DNA from: Lepidurus packardi
Lineage: Eukaryota; Arthropoda; Branchiopoda; Notostraca; Triopsidae
NCBI GenBank assembly: GCA_023053545.1
Contig: JAKZAN010000001.1
Location: forward strand, 5,538,565-5,602,564
Length of the DNA stretch: 64,000 bases
Direction of reading: 5' to 3'
Positions 10,722 through 25,781 of the stretch are shown here, one piece after another (within the stretch, counting starts at the first letter, position 1; each line of letters opens with the position of its first letter). The notes under the pieces are model-generated. The model saw only the letters and a program-made list of their open reading frames with translations. It was not told where the DNA came from and searched no databases. Both the position numbers and the translations under genes were made by a program.

Positions 10722-13427
10722 TCACTGCATTTTGGGTTTCTTGGAATCTGGGCCTTCACTTGTCTCACCTTCCACGCGAAATATAGGTTTGGGTTGAGTC
10801 CTGAGAACAAAATAAAAATTATAATTGGAATTGGAATTGGCACCTTCTACGTAGTGAATTGCGTACGTTTTGTAAGCAGGCGTGACCCAAAAAGGATTTT
10901 CTGCTGCCTCTTTGGCGTATTTCAAAATAGCTTCGCGTGGATCCTGCTCATCATCAAGACGCTGTGAAATGCCCAAATTTCGGACAATATACGAAGACAA
11001 AGTACTGCCTGATGCTGCGACTCTGCCTCCAGAACCTTGAGAACTCAGATTGTAAGAAATGGGGACCAAAACTAATATCCATTTAAATTTACCTCGACTA
11101 TATACAGGCATATCGGGACGGTGGGAAGCCACTGGATCTTTCCTCATTTTTTCCATCATTCTTCTCGTCGACTTGGGTCTATCTTGTTTAAAAAGAGGCA
11201 ATGCATGGGGTGTGATGATATGTGCCGTTGATACAATATCAGACTACGAGAAGAAACAAGTCAATATCAGTATAGACCAATACTTGCCTCTAACTAAGCG
11301 TTACCATTCGCTCCTTCTTTTTCATTTTGGACATGCATAATTTTGCACCTCTCTGGCTAAGTTTGTCGTCGTAAAAGACTTTAATTTGCCCGTTTCCACA
11401 ACCCACCAAAAGCTCATTAATCTTCGGGTGCCAGGAGACGCGTACAACATGCTAGGAATCAATTAGAAAAAAAAACCGCAATAAACTTCTTTCATTATTA
11501 TTTTTATTTTTACTGTAGGCATGTCGATTTCTTTAACGATTTCAAAGGTATCTTTCTCTAAAAAGACAAGCTTGCCGGTTTCCCCTTTACGCATGCTAGT
11601 ACCCGTAACTATCAGTTTATCATCAGGGCTGAAAACACATTCCGTCCTTAAAAAAATAAATAATAAATAAACAAAACTGACGATTTTTGTTAAGAACTTA
11701 AATTTAATGACTTACGTAGCGAAACGCGAATAGAGATCAGTGGCCACCTGGACAGGCTTCTTGTTAACTCTCACATCCCATAATTTCAAAGTATCGTCTC
11801 CACCACGAGTGGCTATTTGAGTGCCTTCATAAGAATATCGAATGCAAGAAGGATCTGTGCCATTGCTATGAGCATCTCGTACCAACCAGCACGTATTGAC
11901 CTGTCGGAATCAAGAACACATGGTCAGTTCTGTCCTCATACGTTCTCAAAACGTTTGGATATTATAGGAAATGATAACGTATGCTAAAAAGTAATCTTTA
12001 CGTAGTTTTTGCGATGATCCCACATCTGTATGGAACCATCGCTGCACACTGCTGCTACCGTATTGCCATCACGTGAAAACGTGCAAGCTCCAGGCGTAGC
12101 TCGCAATCCTCCTGCAGAGCGACACTTCATGATTGCTTTGTGTTGCAAAGGTTTATCGACAGTCCAAAGCCGACACGTTCTATGAATGAAATGTACGTAA
12201 CGTGGCAAAGCTTGACGCGAATTAAAGGTGTTTGATGATTACCCATCTTCAGATGACGTCATAAACTCATTTTTTTCACGAGGATGCCAAGCTCCGTACG
12301 TTAATCCAGCAGTATGACCTTTAGTTCTCGCTGTGTCGTTGATATATTGGTCGCCTTTCACACATTCCATCTTTTCAAAGCCATCTCTGTCCAGTACTTT
12401 CGCCTTTAAAAAAAGTTGATAATGAATGAAAAACCCACTAATACGTATAGTCGCTATTTACCTGCGCACTTCCAGGAATAACCAACACAGTATCTCCCGT
12501 AACAGAGTACTCCACATGTCGGATGGGATGACTGGAAAGATATTTAGTAGAATTACATTTGGGTTAGAGTTAACGTAAACAAGTTAGTACCTTTCGCAAG
12601 GTCTTATAGTGCGGAAACTCTGCAGGGAAGTGTCCATTCCAGCAAAGTCCCAGAAACGGACCTCATAATCAACTCCACCTGATACTAGCCGCGCACCAGC
12701 TGGGTCGATACTAAGTGCAGCGACGGGTTTGCTGCCGTGCTCTATTGAGATAGACATACTGCACGGAATTCGCCCGACCAAACCCTGTAAAAATTGAACA
12801 CACATTTTTTTAAAGTCTTAGAATATTACATAGAGCGTTACTAAATCTTCCTCTCCTTCCTCTTCCGCGTCTTCTTCTTCATCACTACTAGCATCATCAT
12901 CAGGGTCTTCGGATTGAGGTTTTTTAGTCTTGGAGAGAGAAGGTGGTGGAGAAGGTCCAATATCATCGTCAGATCCTTCCTTGTCGTTGGATTCATGTTT
13001 ATTTTCTTCAACTAATATGGGAACTAACTCGCTGGAGCTCTGAGGGATCTGAAAGCCTAACAATTGAGAAGAAAAATCAGCAAAAGTATCAATTAATCGG
13101 TGAAAGGGGTTTTAAGGTTGTATTACTTGTGGAGGAAGCACTTCCTGCAACAATGGCTCGAGCGGTTAATCGGGTTTTTTCTACTAATGCTGTTAAATCA
13201 GGCACTTTTACAGCCTTTCCGAACGAGCTGAATCCCATCATACTAGCAACGGCCTGATCTTCGGCAGTAGGTGGCGGAACTTGGGTTTTAGGTTCAGACG
13301 ATTTTCCAAAACTTCCGAATCCAATAATACCACTCTGACCCTCAGCTCCTGCAAGATCTGTAGAAGCAGGAGTAATGAAGCTAGGTGCTTTGATTTTCGC
13401 AAATGATATTCCACGTTTTCTGTTCAT
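10722..13427 (-). CDS. WDR70: WD repeat-containing protein 70
   Basis: Nuclear WD40 protein (the family includes Drosophila gastrulation-defective-like proteins); in vertebrates and yeast it is linked to H2B ubiquitylation and DNA-end resection. I infer the same role here only from homology. Twelve exons join in phase, starting at MNRKRG (13427-13127) and 13056-12842 for the next exon. The N-terminus carries MMGFSSFGKAVKVPDL, the family's MGFxxFGK motif, plus an extra upstream copy (IIGFGSFGK). An acidic linker (DDDASSDEEEDAEEEGEEDL) precedes the beta-propeller, with ARLVSGGVDYEVRFWDFAGMD, TKGHTAGLTYGAWHP, CTFSRDGNTVAAVCSDGSIQMWD and RGGDDTLKLWD. The C-terminus has HIITPHALPLF, RDPREAI-like DPREAIL, and a basic end (KKPKMQ). 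The last intron lies within GCTTACAAAAC/GTACGC; reading through it also stays open, so retention would change the tail. Confidence 0.95.
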
Positions 13428-14366
13428 GTTTTGTTTCTTGTGCTGTCTTTGCTGTAAATATTTCCCTCGCTTCCTAAGCTCTAGCGGCAATCCTGAGCAA
13501 TACAATATGAAGGTGAAATTCGAAATGCCAACTGCGGAACGGTAAAAGGGAAACGGAAAGCTCCAAACATCTTGCGAATTGGAATGGAAAATGGAACTTG
13601 AAACGTAGAATGCGAGACGGAAAATTTATTTGTATTCCGTCCGCAATCAGTCCCACAACAACGAAATAGATTTTTAACAAATATAGGGGCCGCTCGTCCT
13701 AAAACACAAATTTTCCAACTTTTCGTAAATTCATTAACTCCCTTAAATGAAAAGACAGAAATGTTGCATGGAAATCACAATACACATTTTATTTACAAAA
13801 AAAACACATAATTGGGACGAAAGAGAGAATTAAAATATATCACAGGGTTTTGTCGTTTTTACACTTACTACCGAAATACTAAAACATGTTCCATTTTTAG
13901 CTTTTCTCGATTTAACAAATCCTTGTTAGTTATATACACTGGCCACTAGATGGTGTGATGTCAACTAGATGAAAACTTCGTGTACTCTCTTCTGGTGGAA
14001 ACGTTCTCCAAGAATCGCTGACGACTTGTGCTCTTTTGGCGATTACTGCTTTTCTCGTGTTTCGTTAACCGGTATGTAAACCCTTTTCCTTTCTCTTCCG
14101 ATTTAATTACCGTTTGACATTCTTCAAATTATGAATATTCAGAATTGTTTTCATATTCTAACATAATATGAATAGAAATCCAACTGTATGTTCGCACTTT
14201 CTGTGTAATTAAATGTTTTAAGAATAAGGGCTAGGCTAAGCTTCCGCATACTTAGAAATGACACCAAATGTAGCACCAAAATGTCGGTTCAGTTACTTCT
14301 GTCTTGAAGTATTCTAATATAGCAGTTATTCATGTTTTTTTCTCAAGGTTGCTTGCCTTCCGACTC

Positions 14367-17300
14367 ATGGATATGGACCTTGGAACCATCGTCATCTGGC
14401 TCGCTGCCTTCGTTGCAGTAGCGGCCGTGTCCTTTTTAGTGTCTATCTTCAGTTTTAAAGTAAGCTTGAACCCATTCATTAACCAGAAAACACCTGTGGC
14501 TAATATGGCATTTGTTGGCAGGAAAAGACTTTCGAAGAAGCTCTAGCTGAACAGCGTGAAACAGACGGTTCGACGAACAAAGCCGAGAAAGACAAGAGTA
14601 GCTCGAAGGAAAAGAAGACCAAACGATGGGTAAAAAAACCCAAAGACAAATCAGGCGAAACCGCTGGTTCCCACCCCAATAGTGAAGGAAAACCTCATGT
14701 AGAATTTGAACCCGGCGATGAAATAATCACATTAGCTCCACCATCACCGACTGAAGTAAGGAAAAGATATTCGAACCCTTTGACCTTTGATTACTGTCCG
14801 ATGATCTGATGACTATCTTGTAATTAATTGTTTCATTGCTTTTGACGTCCTAAAGGAGAAACCTGTTCTGCATGAAAAGATTAAGAAGGAAAAAATTAAG
14901 CCTATTCTGAGAAACCGAGGAGAAATTAGTCCAATGGTTTCAGATATATCAGGGTTCGATCCTGACGTCGATTCGGCTAATCACTTTACGGAACATCCAC
15001 CCAAAGACGACGTCGAGCTTAAAGGCGAGCACCTCAAACTGCTGAACGGCTCCAGCTTTCCTTCGGATAATATCGAACCTGAAGTAATCAAAACCAATAC
15101 TCCCACCGTTATGGCCGATGTTTCGCCTAGTACTCCTAAGAAGGACAAGAAAAAGAAGAAGAAAGGTTCTCGGGAGGCAATAGAAGGAGACGATACATAC
15201 GATAGCGAACATTTGCTAGCTAACTTGCATAAAGCAGTTCTTTCCAACAGCGATATTCAAATGCTTATTGAAGAACTTTTGAACAAACAGCAAGAAAATG
15301 TATCTGATGCTGGCTGGATTGAGGTAAAACGTTCATCGTTGTTTCAGATTTCATTGTAGATATAGGATACCTATCTTAAGTTATGTGCACAGTAAAGCTA
15401 CACTTCAACCAAAATAGTGTAATTTAAGAAAAATTAATATACTGTTGTTAATATTTAGCTCATTTTCAATGTAGATAAATTCAACTTTCGTTAATTTGTT
15501 GCTCATATTTCCATTAATTTACAGTTAAATTTTAATATACGAATATAAATTTGAGTTACGAATTTGAATGTATTATTTGTAACTTATATTAATAGAAAGG
15601 GCGATGGGATCCAGTTAGTGCATTGAAAAAACATTTGGCGGAAAGTGAACAGCAACTGCAAGAAAGCCGAGAAGCTATGCAAGCGTTCCAAGCGAAAGTA
15701 AGATCAAACGAAAAACAAATAATGTCTAATTTCTGGTTCTGAATTCAAGTTGAAGACCATGACGACTGACTTGAGCGTAGAACGAAACCGAGCTGAGCAA
15801 GCCAGACGGCAGTACGAAGAAGCTGGGTCTCGCCACCAAAACGAAGTCCAAGTCTTGCGTCAGCAACACACGATGGAGATGCAAGCCTTGTCGAACAAAC
15901 TCCACGCCTTGCAAAACGCTCCGCCAACTATCTCCGAGGAGCACTTGCGCGCTGTCCATTTGCTGCAGGAAGAAAAGGCCTCTTTGGAATCCCATTATTC
16001 CAACTCGAAGAAAATCCAACAAGAGATGAACGTACGGATTCAGCAGTTTGAGGATCATTTGCGACGTCAAGATCAACAGCGTCGTGAAGTACTTTTAACT
16101 GGCTTGATATTAAACTTGAGTTCTAAATGACTCCCATTTCTGTAGGAGGAGATGACGCACCAAGCGCAGTTGAATAGGCTAGCGGGGCAATTGCAAGAAG
16201 CGGAGCAGAGCAAAGGGAACTTGATGATGGAAGTCTCTCAGGGCAGAGAAGCTCAAAAAATGCTACAAACGTTACAACACGAGAACAGTTCGCTGCAAGA
16301 AGCTCTGCGCAACGCTGAAGCTGTAGCCAATCATACCGCTCGCGACGCAGGCGACAAGATTGAAGTGGATTTTATTGTTAATAAAAAATTTTTAATGTTT
16401 TATAATGTTTTTTTGTGTGTTTAGGAGGTTGAACGTGCACGCAAAGCTATGGAGTCTCATATTTCCGCCTTGGAAGCGGATTTGACCGCCGAAAGACAGA
16501 AAAGTGCAGTGGCTGAGCAACTTTTAAGAAGGATCCAACAAGTTGAAACTGAAAACGCAGCTTTGAACTCGCATCTCAAGGTTCTCCGAGAGCAGCCGTC
16601 TGCAGAACCTGTGGAAGCCCTGCTCAAAGAAAAAGAACAGGAGTTGCAAAGGTTGCAGAAGATCCTTGGAGAACTCGAAGCACGGTATAACACGTTTTGA
16701 ATGATTAATCGGGAATAATGAATCGTTTCTTGTTTCTTACAGTTCGATAAAGGCGGAAACTGCACTGCAAGCAGCTACGGCGGACTTAGAACAGTCGCAG
16801 CGACTGGGATCCGAATTAGAAGAACAAAAAAAGGCCAACAATGTAATTTTTCTTGTTTTTATATTCGCTGATTGTTAACGATTCGTCCGGTTTGGGTACA
16901 GAAACTCCGGGAGAAGAATTGGAAGGTGGTGGAGGCCTTTTCGAAGGCTGAAAAATCAGTGGAGGATCTAAAAAGACAACTGAATGAACAAAAGGCAGCT
17001 GTTGAGGCGGGTGTTTCTGAACAAAAGTGGCAGTTACAGCAAATCGTGAAGCGCGTACTTCCAAACTGTGACGTACCCATTCCTAAGGTAACTTCTGTAG
17101 TTAGTATTGAAAGAATGTCCTTTTCTAAGCCAGCAGTTGCTTTGGGTAGACTGGAGGCGTGCTGGAGGCCATCGAGAACGTGTTGAGCAGCGTAGCTGCA
17201 CAACGTGTGAGCAAAGAACAACCTATAGAGGATGTAGCTGACTTGTCCAACCAAGTGCGACACTATAAGAGAGTGCTTGCTCAAACGGTAACCAAGAAAT

Positions 17301-18085
17301 CCTTCAAAAGTTTGTTAGAACGTTCATTATGATTTGCGTCGGGGGTTGATTGTAGGAGGCACTTCTAAGACAGCTGGAGCATCGCGTCAAAGAAGAAGAA
17401 ACGAAATGGAAAAACCTCCTCGCCGAAAAGGTGGCGGCGTTGGAGGCAGCTGAGCGCGAACGAGATTTTTTCTGCAAACAAAGCTCGCAAACTTCGGTAA
17501 GTTTTGGTTTCCTCTACTTTATCAATAAAAGTTATGTTGTTTGTCAAAAAGTCAAGCTTACGTATGTTAAAAGTTCAACGTTAAAAGTTCTTATGTTCAG
17601 TGTTCAAATCAATCTGTGTTCAAAGTTCATGTCCATAGCTTACATAAGAAACTACTTGGTTAAAAGAGTTACCGTACTTTGGTTAAGGGACTCATAAGTT
17701 TCAATCGAATATACTTCCACGGGTTTTTGGTGCTTCCCAAAGGGTCAGGATGGTAGGAGTGAGCAGTCTTTAGAGGAAATACTCGTGCAGCAGAACCTGA
17801 AATTGGGTATTGTATTGCAAACTCAACAAAACGCCCTCAAATCCGAGCGTAATGTGATTGACTCCCTTCAACAGCAATTAGTTGCACTGAAGGTATGGAG
17901 TTTCTTCACTACTACTTTGGTTGGGACCTCAAGTTTGGTTTTAGTAGTGTGTAAAGTGGTTTGTTCACGGTTTGAGTATGACTGCACTATTAATTGGTTG
18001 GGATTAATATTTTTTTCGTTTTTTTCCTCGTTTAATTGAACTTTTTATTTTGAATTATGTCCAGGGCCGCGTTTCCGATTCTTAA
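14367..18085 (+). CDS. Kinectin / ribosome-binding protein 1 (p180)-like ER membrane protein
   Basis: Coiled-coil protein anchored in the ER membrane. Vertebrate relatives bind ribosomes (p180/RRBP1) or kinesin (KTN1) and shape rough ER. Thirteen exons run from 14367-14459 (transmembrane exon) and 14522 onward to 18065-18085 (last exon, ending GRVSDS). Residues 1-31 form one membrane segment (TIVIWLAAFVAVAAVSFLVS), followed directly by EKTFEEALAEQR, the counterpart of the ETSYEEALANQR found after the membrane anchor in p180. A Lys-rich region (KKDKKKKKKGS, about 15120-15170) follows, then GWIEVKGRWDP-type sequence and several hundred residues of heptad-rich coiled coil built by nine small exons. 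The p180 decapeptide ribosome-binding repeats are absent, so it is nearer the ancestral kinectin/p180 form. The start is the first ATG ahead of the membrane segment; a second in-frame ATG lies two codons on. A possible polyadenylation signal lies near 18230. Confidence 0.88.
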
Positions 18086-18917
18086 TGGACCAGGCTTTCA
18101 GCTACTACTGGGGTTAATTTGACAAAGAGGAAGAGGGAATGGATGACATCCAGAAAGATGGAGGGATCTTTACGAGCTCGAACTACTGATGTGGACACAA
18201 AAGTTGTTGCACTTGAACTTCTACTAGCTTAATAATAAAAAAAAAATGGGCTTGAAATTTTGTGAAGACGTGATGTGGCTTATACTTATAGTTAAAAATG
18301 TTTCTGCGGCATTCTGGAAAGGTTACACTGGTCATTCCCTTCTCTTCGAAGCGCCTGTTTCTACTTATTTCCGTTTTTTGTTTTTGTGGAGCTTGATATC
18401 GTGACAGGAGCTTTGTTAAAACATCTTGTAGAGGATTATGGGTGCAATAAATTTGAAAGAATTCATCCTAATCTGACCGTTTGTTTCTGTAGTCTGATAG
18501 ATTTATTATTCGCATTTAATTACGAATAAATACTTTCCAGTATACATTTACTTTGATGTAGGTATATCAAACTACCCTAGACTTACTTCGATTTTCGGAC
18601 GCGGTCACAGCTTGCAAGTATCGTTTTGTATCAGCTCATGATCCTCCCCAGCGACACAATGGTTATGTTTATTATTTATGAGTATTTGAGTGACAATTTC
18701 TTAATACTTCGATATTTTAACCATGTCTATTGACCATCAGTTTAATTTTCCAACCTTGTAGTTGATTTGTTCGTAAGGAAGTAGCAATATAGTAATTGAC
18801 ATTTGGGAATTTTTACAATCCATTCCTGTGTTTGCAAGTAATTACATATTGCTATACATTGGTATCAAATTGCATGGTCTGAAAATTACAGTTGTTAAGG
18901 TGATCAACGGGCTTAAT
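18086..18917. other. Convergent 3' ends of the kinectin-like gene and actin
   Basis: About 830 bp holding the two 3'UTRs. AATAAA-type signals followed by an A-run occur near 18230 (+ strand). No additional gene is seen. The long open frames on the + strand opposite actin are shadows of the codon-biased actin gene. Confidence 0.6.
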
Positions 18918-20282
<1,365 letters not shown>

Positions 20283-20340
20283 TTACCGAATGCTCCCGAA
20301 GGACTGAGTAGAGTGAACTACCAAACAAAGGGAATTTACT

Positions 20341-20347
20341 TTATATA
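20341..20347 (-). promoter_or_regulatory. TATA box of the actin gene
   Basis: TATATAA on the minus strand, about 175 bp upstream of the actin ATG and upstream of the inferred 5'UTR exon. Initiator-like sequences (TCACTC, TCAGTC) lie 30-45 bp downstream of it, at about 20302-20316. Confidence 0.65.
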
Positions 20348-20445
20348 AGAACTGATAAGAGCAACTCGAGATAGACCTCCGAAGTGTGGGTGAAGTTACT
20401 GATAATGAAACGTCATTTATATCACCGAGAATTTAGTCAACATAT

Positions 20446-20455
20446 CCTTATAAGG
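20446..20455. promoter_or_regulatory. CArG box (SRF site), proximal
   Basis: Perfect CCTTATAAGG, matching CC(A/T)6GG. It lies about 100 bp upstream of the actin TATA box. CArG boxes bind SRF/MADS factors and are characteristic of actin promoters. Confidence 0.75.
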
Positions 20456-20476
20456 CGAAGCAGCACATACAAATCT

Positions 20477-20486
20477 CCTTATAAGG
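20477..20486. promoter_or_regulatory. CArG box (SRF site), distal
   Basis: A second perfect CCTTATAAGG, 31 bp from the first (three helical turns), so both face the same side of the DNA. Paired CArG elements suggest cooperative SRF control of this actin gene. Confidence 0.75.
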
Positions 20487-20962
20487 GAATAAAATCCACA
20501 TCTAATTTTTCATGATAGGACATCGGAAGCAAACTCATGTGATGGGTTTGTTATCTGTATAGTCATTATATCTCATTTTTTAAAATGTGACATTCAATGC
20601 GGCTAGGTTTTAGGAGTTTATGAGCAAATAGGAATTACGCTCATCAAAACGACTTTCATAATACAGTACATTTCTTGGGCACAAAAGATAGCTTTCGCTC
20701 ACAAAAGAAATCAGAAAAAATTTTACAGAAAAATTCCTTATCAAATTACGCCCTTAGCTGTAATTCCAAAATTCGGAGAAAAACGCGAAATAAGTTAGGA
20801 GAAATTAATTTTTATAATTGCTTGGCTTCTGTAAGCAGAATGTATCGTAGTCCACTTCGATATCACATGATGGCGCTACTAATACTTTTCCTATTATAAA
20901 TCAAGATTCCTGCTCTTGCGCAGGATTAAATATCTGAAATAAGAACACGTAAACAAAGTTAA

Positions 20963-21982
<1,020 letters not shown>

Positions 21983-22421
21983 TTTGACATGATATCTGAA
22001 TTCCAGGAGGCATTTATTAATTATTTCTCGCGGTGTTGGGGATTATCTCACATTATATACATTCTAACGTGGAAGAACACTGTTTGTTGTTAATTCCTTT
22101 TAACCCTACATATGATTGCTCAAGTTTGAATTCTGCGCTCAGAGTTACACTTAAATCACGCTAGGGTTGTGTATAGTCTAGTAAAACCGAACACGTGCTC
22201 ATGTTTTACGAAACAAAGAAAAAAGTACAGATCCGGCAGACAAAGAACACTGGGAAGATTCCACTTATCCCTTGCTTCCGTAAACTTTAAATACTTGTAA
22301 AACGTGATCTAAAGATCTTTACGTCAAAGTCGAGTAAGTTGAAGTATATATAAGAATATTTTAAAGCAGTACGGAATTTATTTGCTAAACATGTGTTTTA
22401 TTTCAATGTTACATACAGGAA

Positions 22422-25326
22422 ATGGCTAGTCGACCCTATTGTTTGCCTAATATTCTTGAGGCCAAGCGTCTTACAGGCTTGGACGCTGATCATGCTGATA
22501 CTTGTACTTTAGAGACCACAGTTATTAGTGGTTTTGAAGGTACTGCGAAAGAAGAAGTCTCGGAAATTTTTCTCACTCGCCCGTCTTTACTTCGTGGACG
22601 GCTTTTCTTTGACGTTCCTACCAACCGTGTATCAGAAGTAATTTTGTTTGCAATATAATTGATATTTCTTATAATTTAACGTTATCCCTTGTAGACTTTA
22701 CATCTTCGTTCAGTGGATAGCATTAACGTTATGGTTGGTTTGATTGAAGATGTCGAGTTTCCTGCAGACAAAGTAGACAACTATAATGCACCTTTAAGTT
22801 AGTAAAACTTTATTTTAAAAGGTCGAAGCGTTAAAGAAATTCAAGGAGATTGCCCTAGAACTTGATTGGGAGAAAGCATTGAAAGTTTGGAAGGAAGTTA
22901 CTGGTTATCAGGGCGATCTGCGCCCTCAATTGGATGAAGGTCTTCTGAGACGCTTAGAGAAAGCACTCCAGGAAGAGGAAAACAAACCAGAAGTTGCAGA
23001 GACCGAATCTCCAACAACAGAAACCGCTTTACCAGTAGATGAGATTCCCGAGACACAAGGCTTAGAACCACAAGTTGCTAGAGAAAACGAGTTAGATAAC
23101 CTTAATACTTTACCTCAGCCAGACGAAGCTATTCAGGAAAAATGTGTGGAAGAAGATATCCCAGTCCTGGCAAACGCAAAAGAGCAAATTGTGGAAGGAG
23201 CTGGGGAAGATTTACCAGCTTTCGAAGACAAACAGGAGCAAATTGGGGAGGAGTTAAAAATTGAAATGCCTGTAGGAGTTGAAAGACAGGGAGCTGTCAG
23301 TGAAAAAACCGCAAGTGAACCTGCCGAGCAGGAATCCATCCTTGTGGAGGGCTACAAAGGTCCAAAATTCCGCGTTACTAGCCACCGTGTGGGCAATCAT
23401 CATTCATTTGGCTCTATGGACGCAGCCAAGAGCTTTGGGGCTGGCGTTTTCCAGAAGCACCACTGGAAAGTGGATCTGAAGTCCTACGATCTCGAAATTA
23501 TCCTCAATATTGACAACAGTAATAAAACAAATTATATTTTACCTTATGCGTTGGCCCTAAAATGCCACCCATGATCCAAAAATTTCGGAAATTTTTAACA
23601 TAATAAAAGTTCAAACTTACCAAAAACTAATTCGTTCTGTTTTGTCTAACTTTCAGATCGTGTCTACGTATCCTTAGCCTTATGCAAAGACAGTTTGTTC
23701 AAGAGAAATATCTGCGCGTTTGGACGCACTGTAGTGCGTTCCACAATGTGCTACAATATCCTTCGTTTAGCGCATCCTTTACCGGGAGATGTGATAATTG
23801 ATCCCATGTGTGGATCTGGAACTTTACCCATTGAAGTATAAACCCGCAGCATTTCAATTTCAAAGTTTTTGCTGATTTATTTTTTTTAAATTGATAGAGT
23901 TCAATTGGCTACCCATGGTCTTACAATATTTGTGGAGATCTTTACAACAAAGCAATTGAAAGGACCAAGTTGAACATCCAGTTCGCTGCCAAACAATCCA
24001 TTCATGCCCCTTTTAACACTGATGTTCTCTTGTGGGATATTTGGGAATTGCCTCTACGTGAAGGAAGCGTGGATATCTTCGTTACTGATTTGGTCAGTAT
24101 AAGAATCTTAATTTTGTTGTTGCATGAACTTAAAATATCGTAATTTCGGTATTCGCAGCCTTATGGGAAACGTATGGGAAAAAGAGATGACAACCGAGTT
24201 TTATACCTTCGTGTTTTGCGGCAAATGGCGTTTGCTTCTCGATTGGTGACAGGGAAAGCTATTTTAATGACGCATGATAAAGGATCAATGATTAAGGTGA
24301 GTAGTGCTTTTTTGAATTCTGAAATGGAATTTCTTGAGTTAAGATTATAACATAGTTTTGTTTCGGTAGGGAATGCAACAGACGGGGAAGTTTTGGAAGA
24401 ATGTGCGGACAGTTTCCATAAACCATGGAGGATTGAACGCCTTTGTTTTCGTGCTATGTCGCACTAATGCACCTTTTGTTCAGACAGTTGCTAAGAAGGT
24501 GTCTGAGACTGCGAAACGGAATGTGGAGACTGTTCCTGAATTGGAACCCAACGTAGAGAAGTTAGAAAAAGAGGAATATCAGAAGGAAGTTGATATCATT
24601 GATACTGAACTCAACTTAGAATCCGAGCTTAAACAGAACGAGATTGCAGAGTCTATTCCTTGTATTGAATCCGAAAAAGAAGAAATTCAAGAGACTCGAA
24701 TGCACAATGAAGAAACTTGTGTTGATGCTAACCCGAATGTGGAATTAGAGCTTAAACACGAAGATATTTCAGAATCTATTGATGCACCTCAACTAGAAGC
24801 GAATAAGGAAGAAATTCAGAAAACGAAGGTTCAATATGAAGAACGTTGCCTTAAAAGCCAACCAGGAGTTGAATTGGAGCTTGCAATAATAGAAGGAGAA
24901 TTGAAGGAAACAGATGTCCAAAATGAGGAAGTGGAGCTAAAAATAGAGGAGCAACCCCTGTGCACAAAGTCAAGTGAGTTTTATTGATTACATCAAATAA
25001 GAACTTCTTTTTGCAGGGACTAATTCTATTTACTCATAGCTACTGCCACGAGTGATGCTGCTGAGACCCAAGTTGGCCAAGTTTCGGATGAGAAAGTTGA
25101 ATTGACGTCAAAAAGGGACGATTTGAATCTTGCTCAGGATTCTATCTCTTTGGAACAGACTGGGACGAAAGACTCAGGGGATGTAAGTGGCCGTAAGGTT
25201 AATGAAGCTCAAACTGTGGATGCGCCTGACACTCAAAGCGAGGATTTACAGGAAGCAACCAAGACTGATCAGCAGACTGGAAATGGGAAGAGTGACGTAA
25301 AAAGCGGCAAATGCGCGGTTTCTTAA
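22422..25326 (+). CDS. THUMPD3: THUMPD3-type tRNA guanine-N2 methyltransferase with long acidic tail and CaaX-like end
   Basis: THUMP-domain, SAM-dependent methyltransferase; the vertebrate homologue with TRMT112 makes m2G in tRNAs. The THUMP region starts at CTLETTVISGFEGTAKEEV, and GPKFRVTSHRVGNHHSF leads to the Rossmann domain. This has the SAM-binding DPMCGSGTLPIE and the catalytic TDLPYGKRMGKRDDN (D/N-P/L-P-Y type). At least nine exons join in phase. Downstream of the domain (after about 24480) lies a Glu-rich tail of roughly 250 residues with about 2.5 copies of a 42-residue repeat (ELELK..I.ESI....KEEIQ.T). Human THUMPD3 is about 507 residues, so the protein here is much longer. A second Glu-rich insert (about 22960-23340) sits between THUMP and catalytic parts, as in relatives. 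The last four residues are Cys-Ala-Val-Ser, which fits a farnesylation CaaX box. The start at 22422 is the first ATG; an upstream acceptor-like CAG suggests a 5'UTR intron. Confidence 0.9.
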
Positions 25327-25781
25327 GCTAGATTTTGGTTTACTCTGTCCCATGCTTTTCATCATGATAAGAAGCTAACGGTATTTTCGCAGAACTGTGA
25401 TACTAACAACTTAGTATCTCATAATGGCATTTAACCCAGACATAATTGTTCCTTTACTTTCAAAAAATTTTGTTTACAGCAAAATTTGTTTCATTTGGCG
25501 TAGCTGGGATGTTGAGGATATTTTAAACATCATTAAGCGAAATCTAAATAAACCTTTTTTATAATTATTTATTAACAGAACTGTAGATCATGTAGAACTT
25601 CAATGACTGTAACACGCGCTTTTCCCCTGTTTTACTCCTAATTTAGCATTCGAACTTTCTGCTGCGATACAGACAACACAGCAATTGTAACAAAGTAGAA
25701 AAACCACCATTTTAGGATTTTTTTTCCCAGCACCAGCTTAACCTGTAATTCCGTTAGTTAATTCTTCCGTATTTTTGCTTC
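25327..25781. other. Convergent gap between THUMPD3 and P4HA
   Basis: About 455 bp holding both 3'UTRs. AT-rich; no gene or structured element recognised. Confidence 0.6.
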
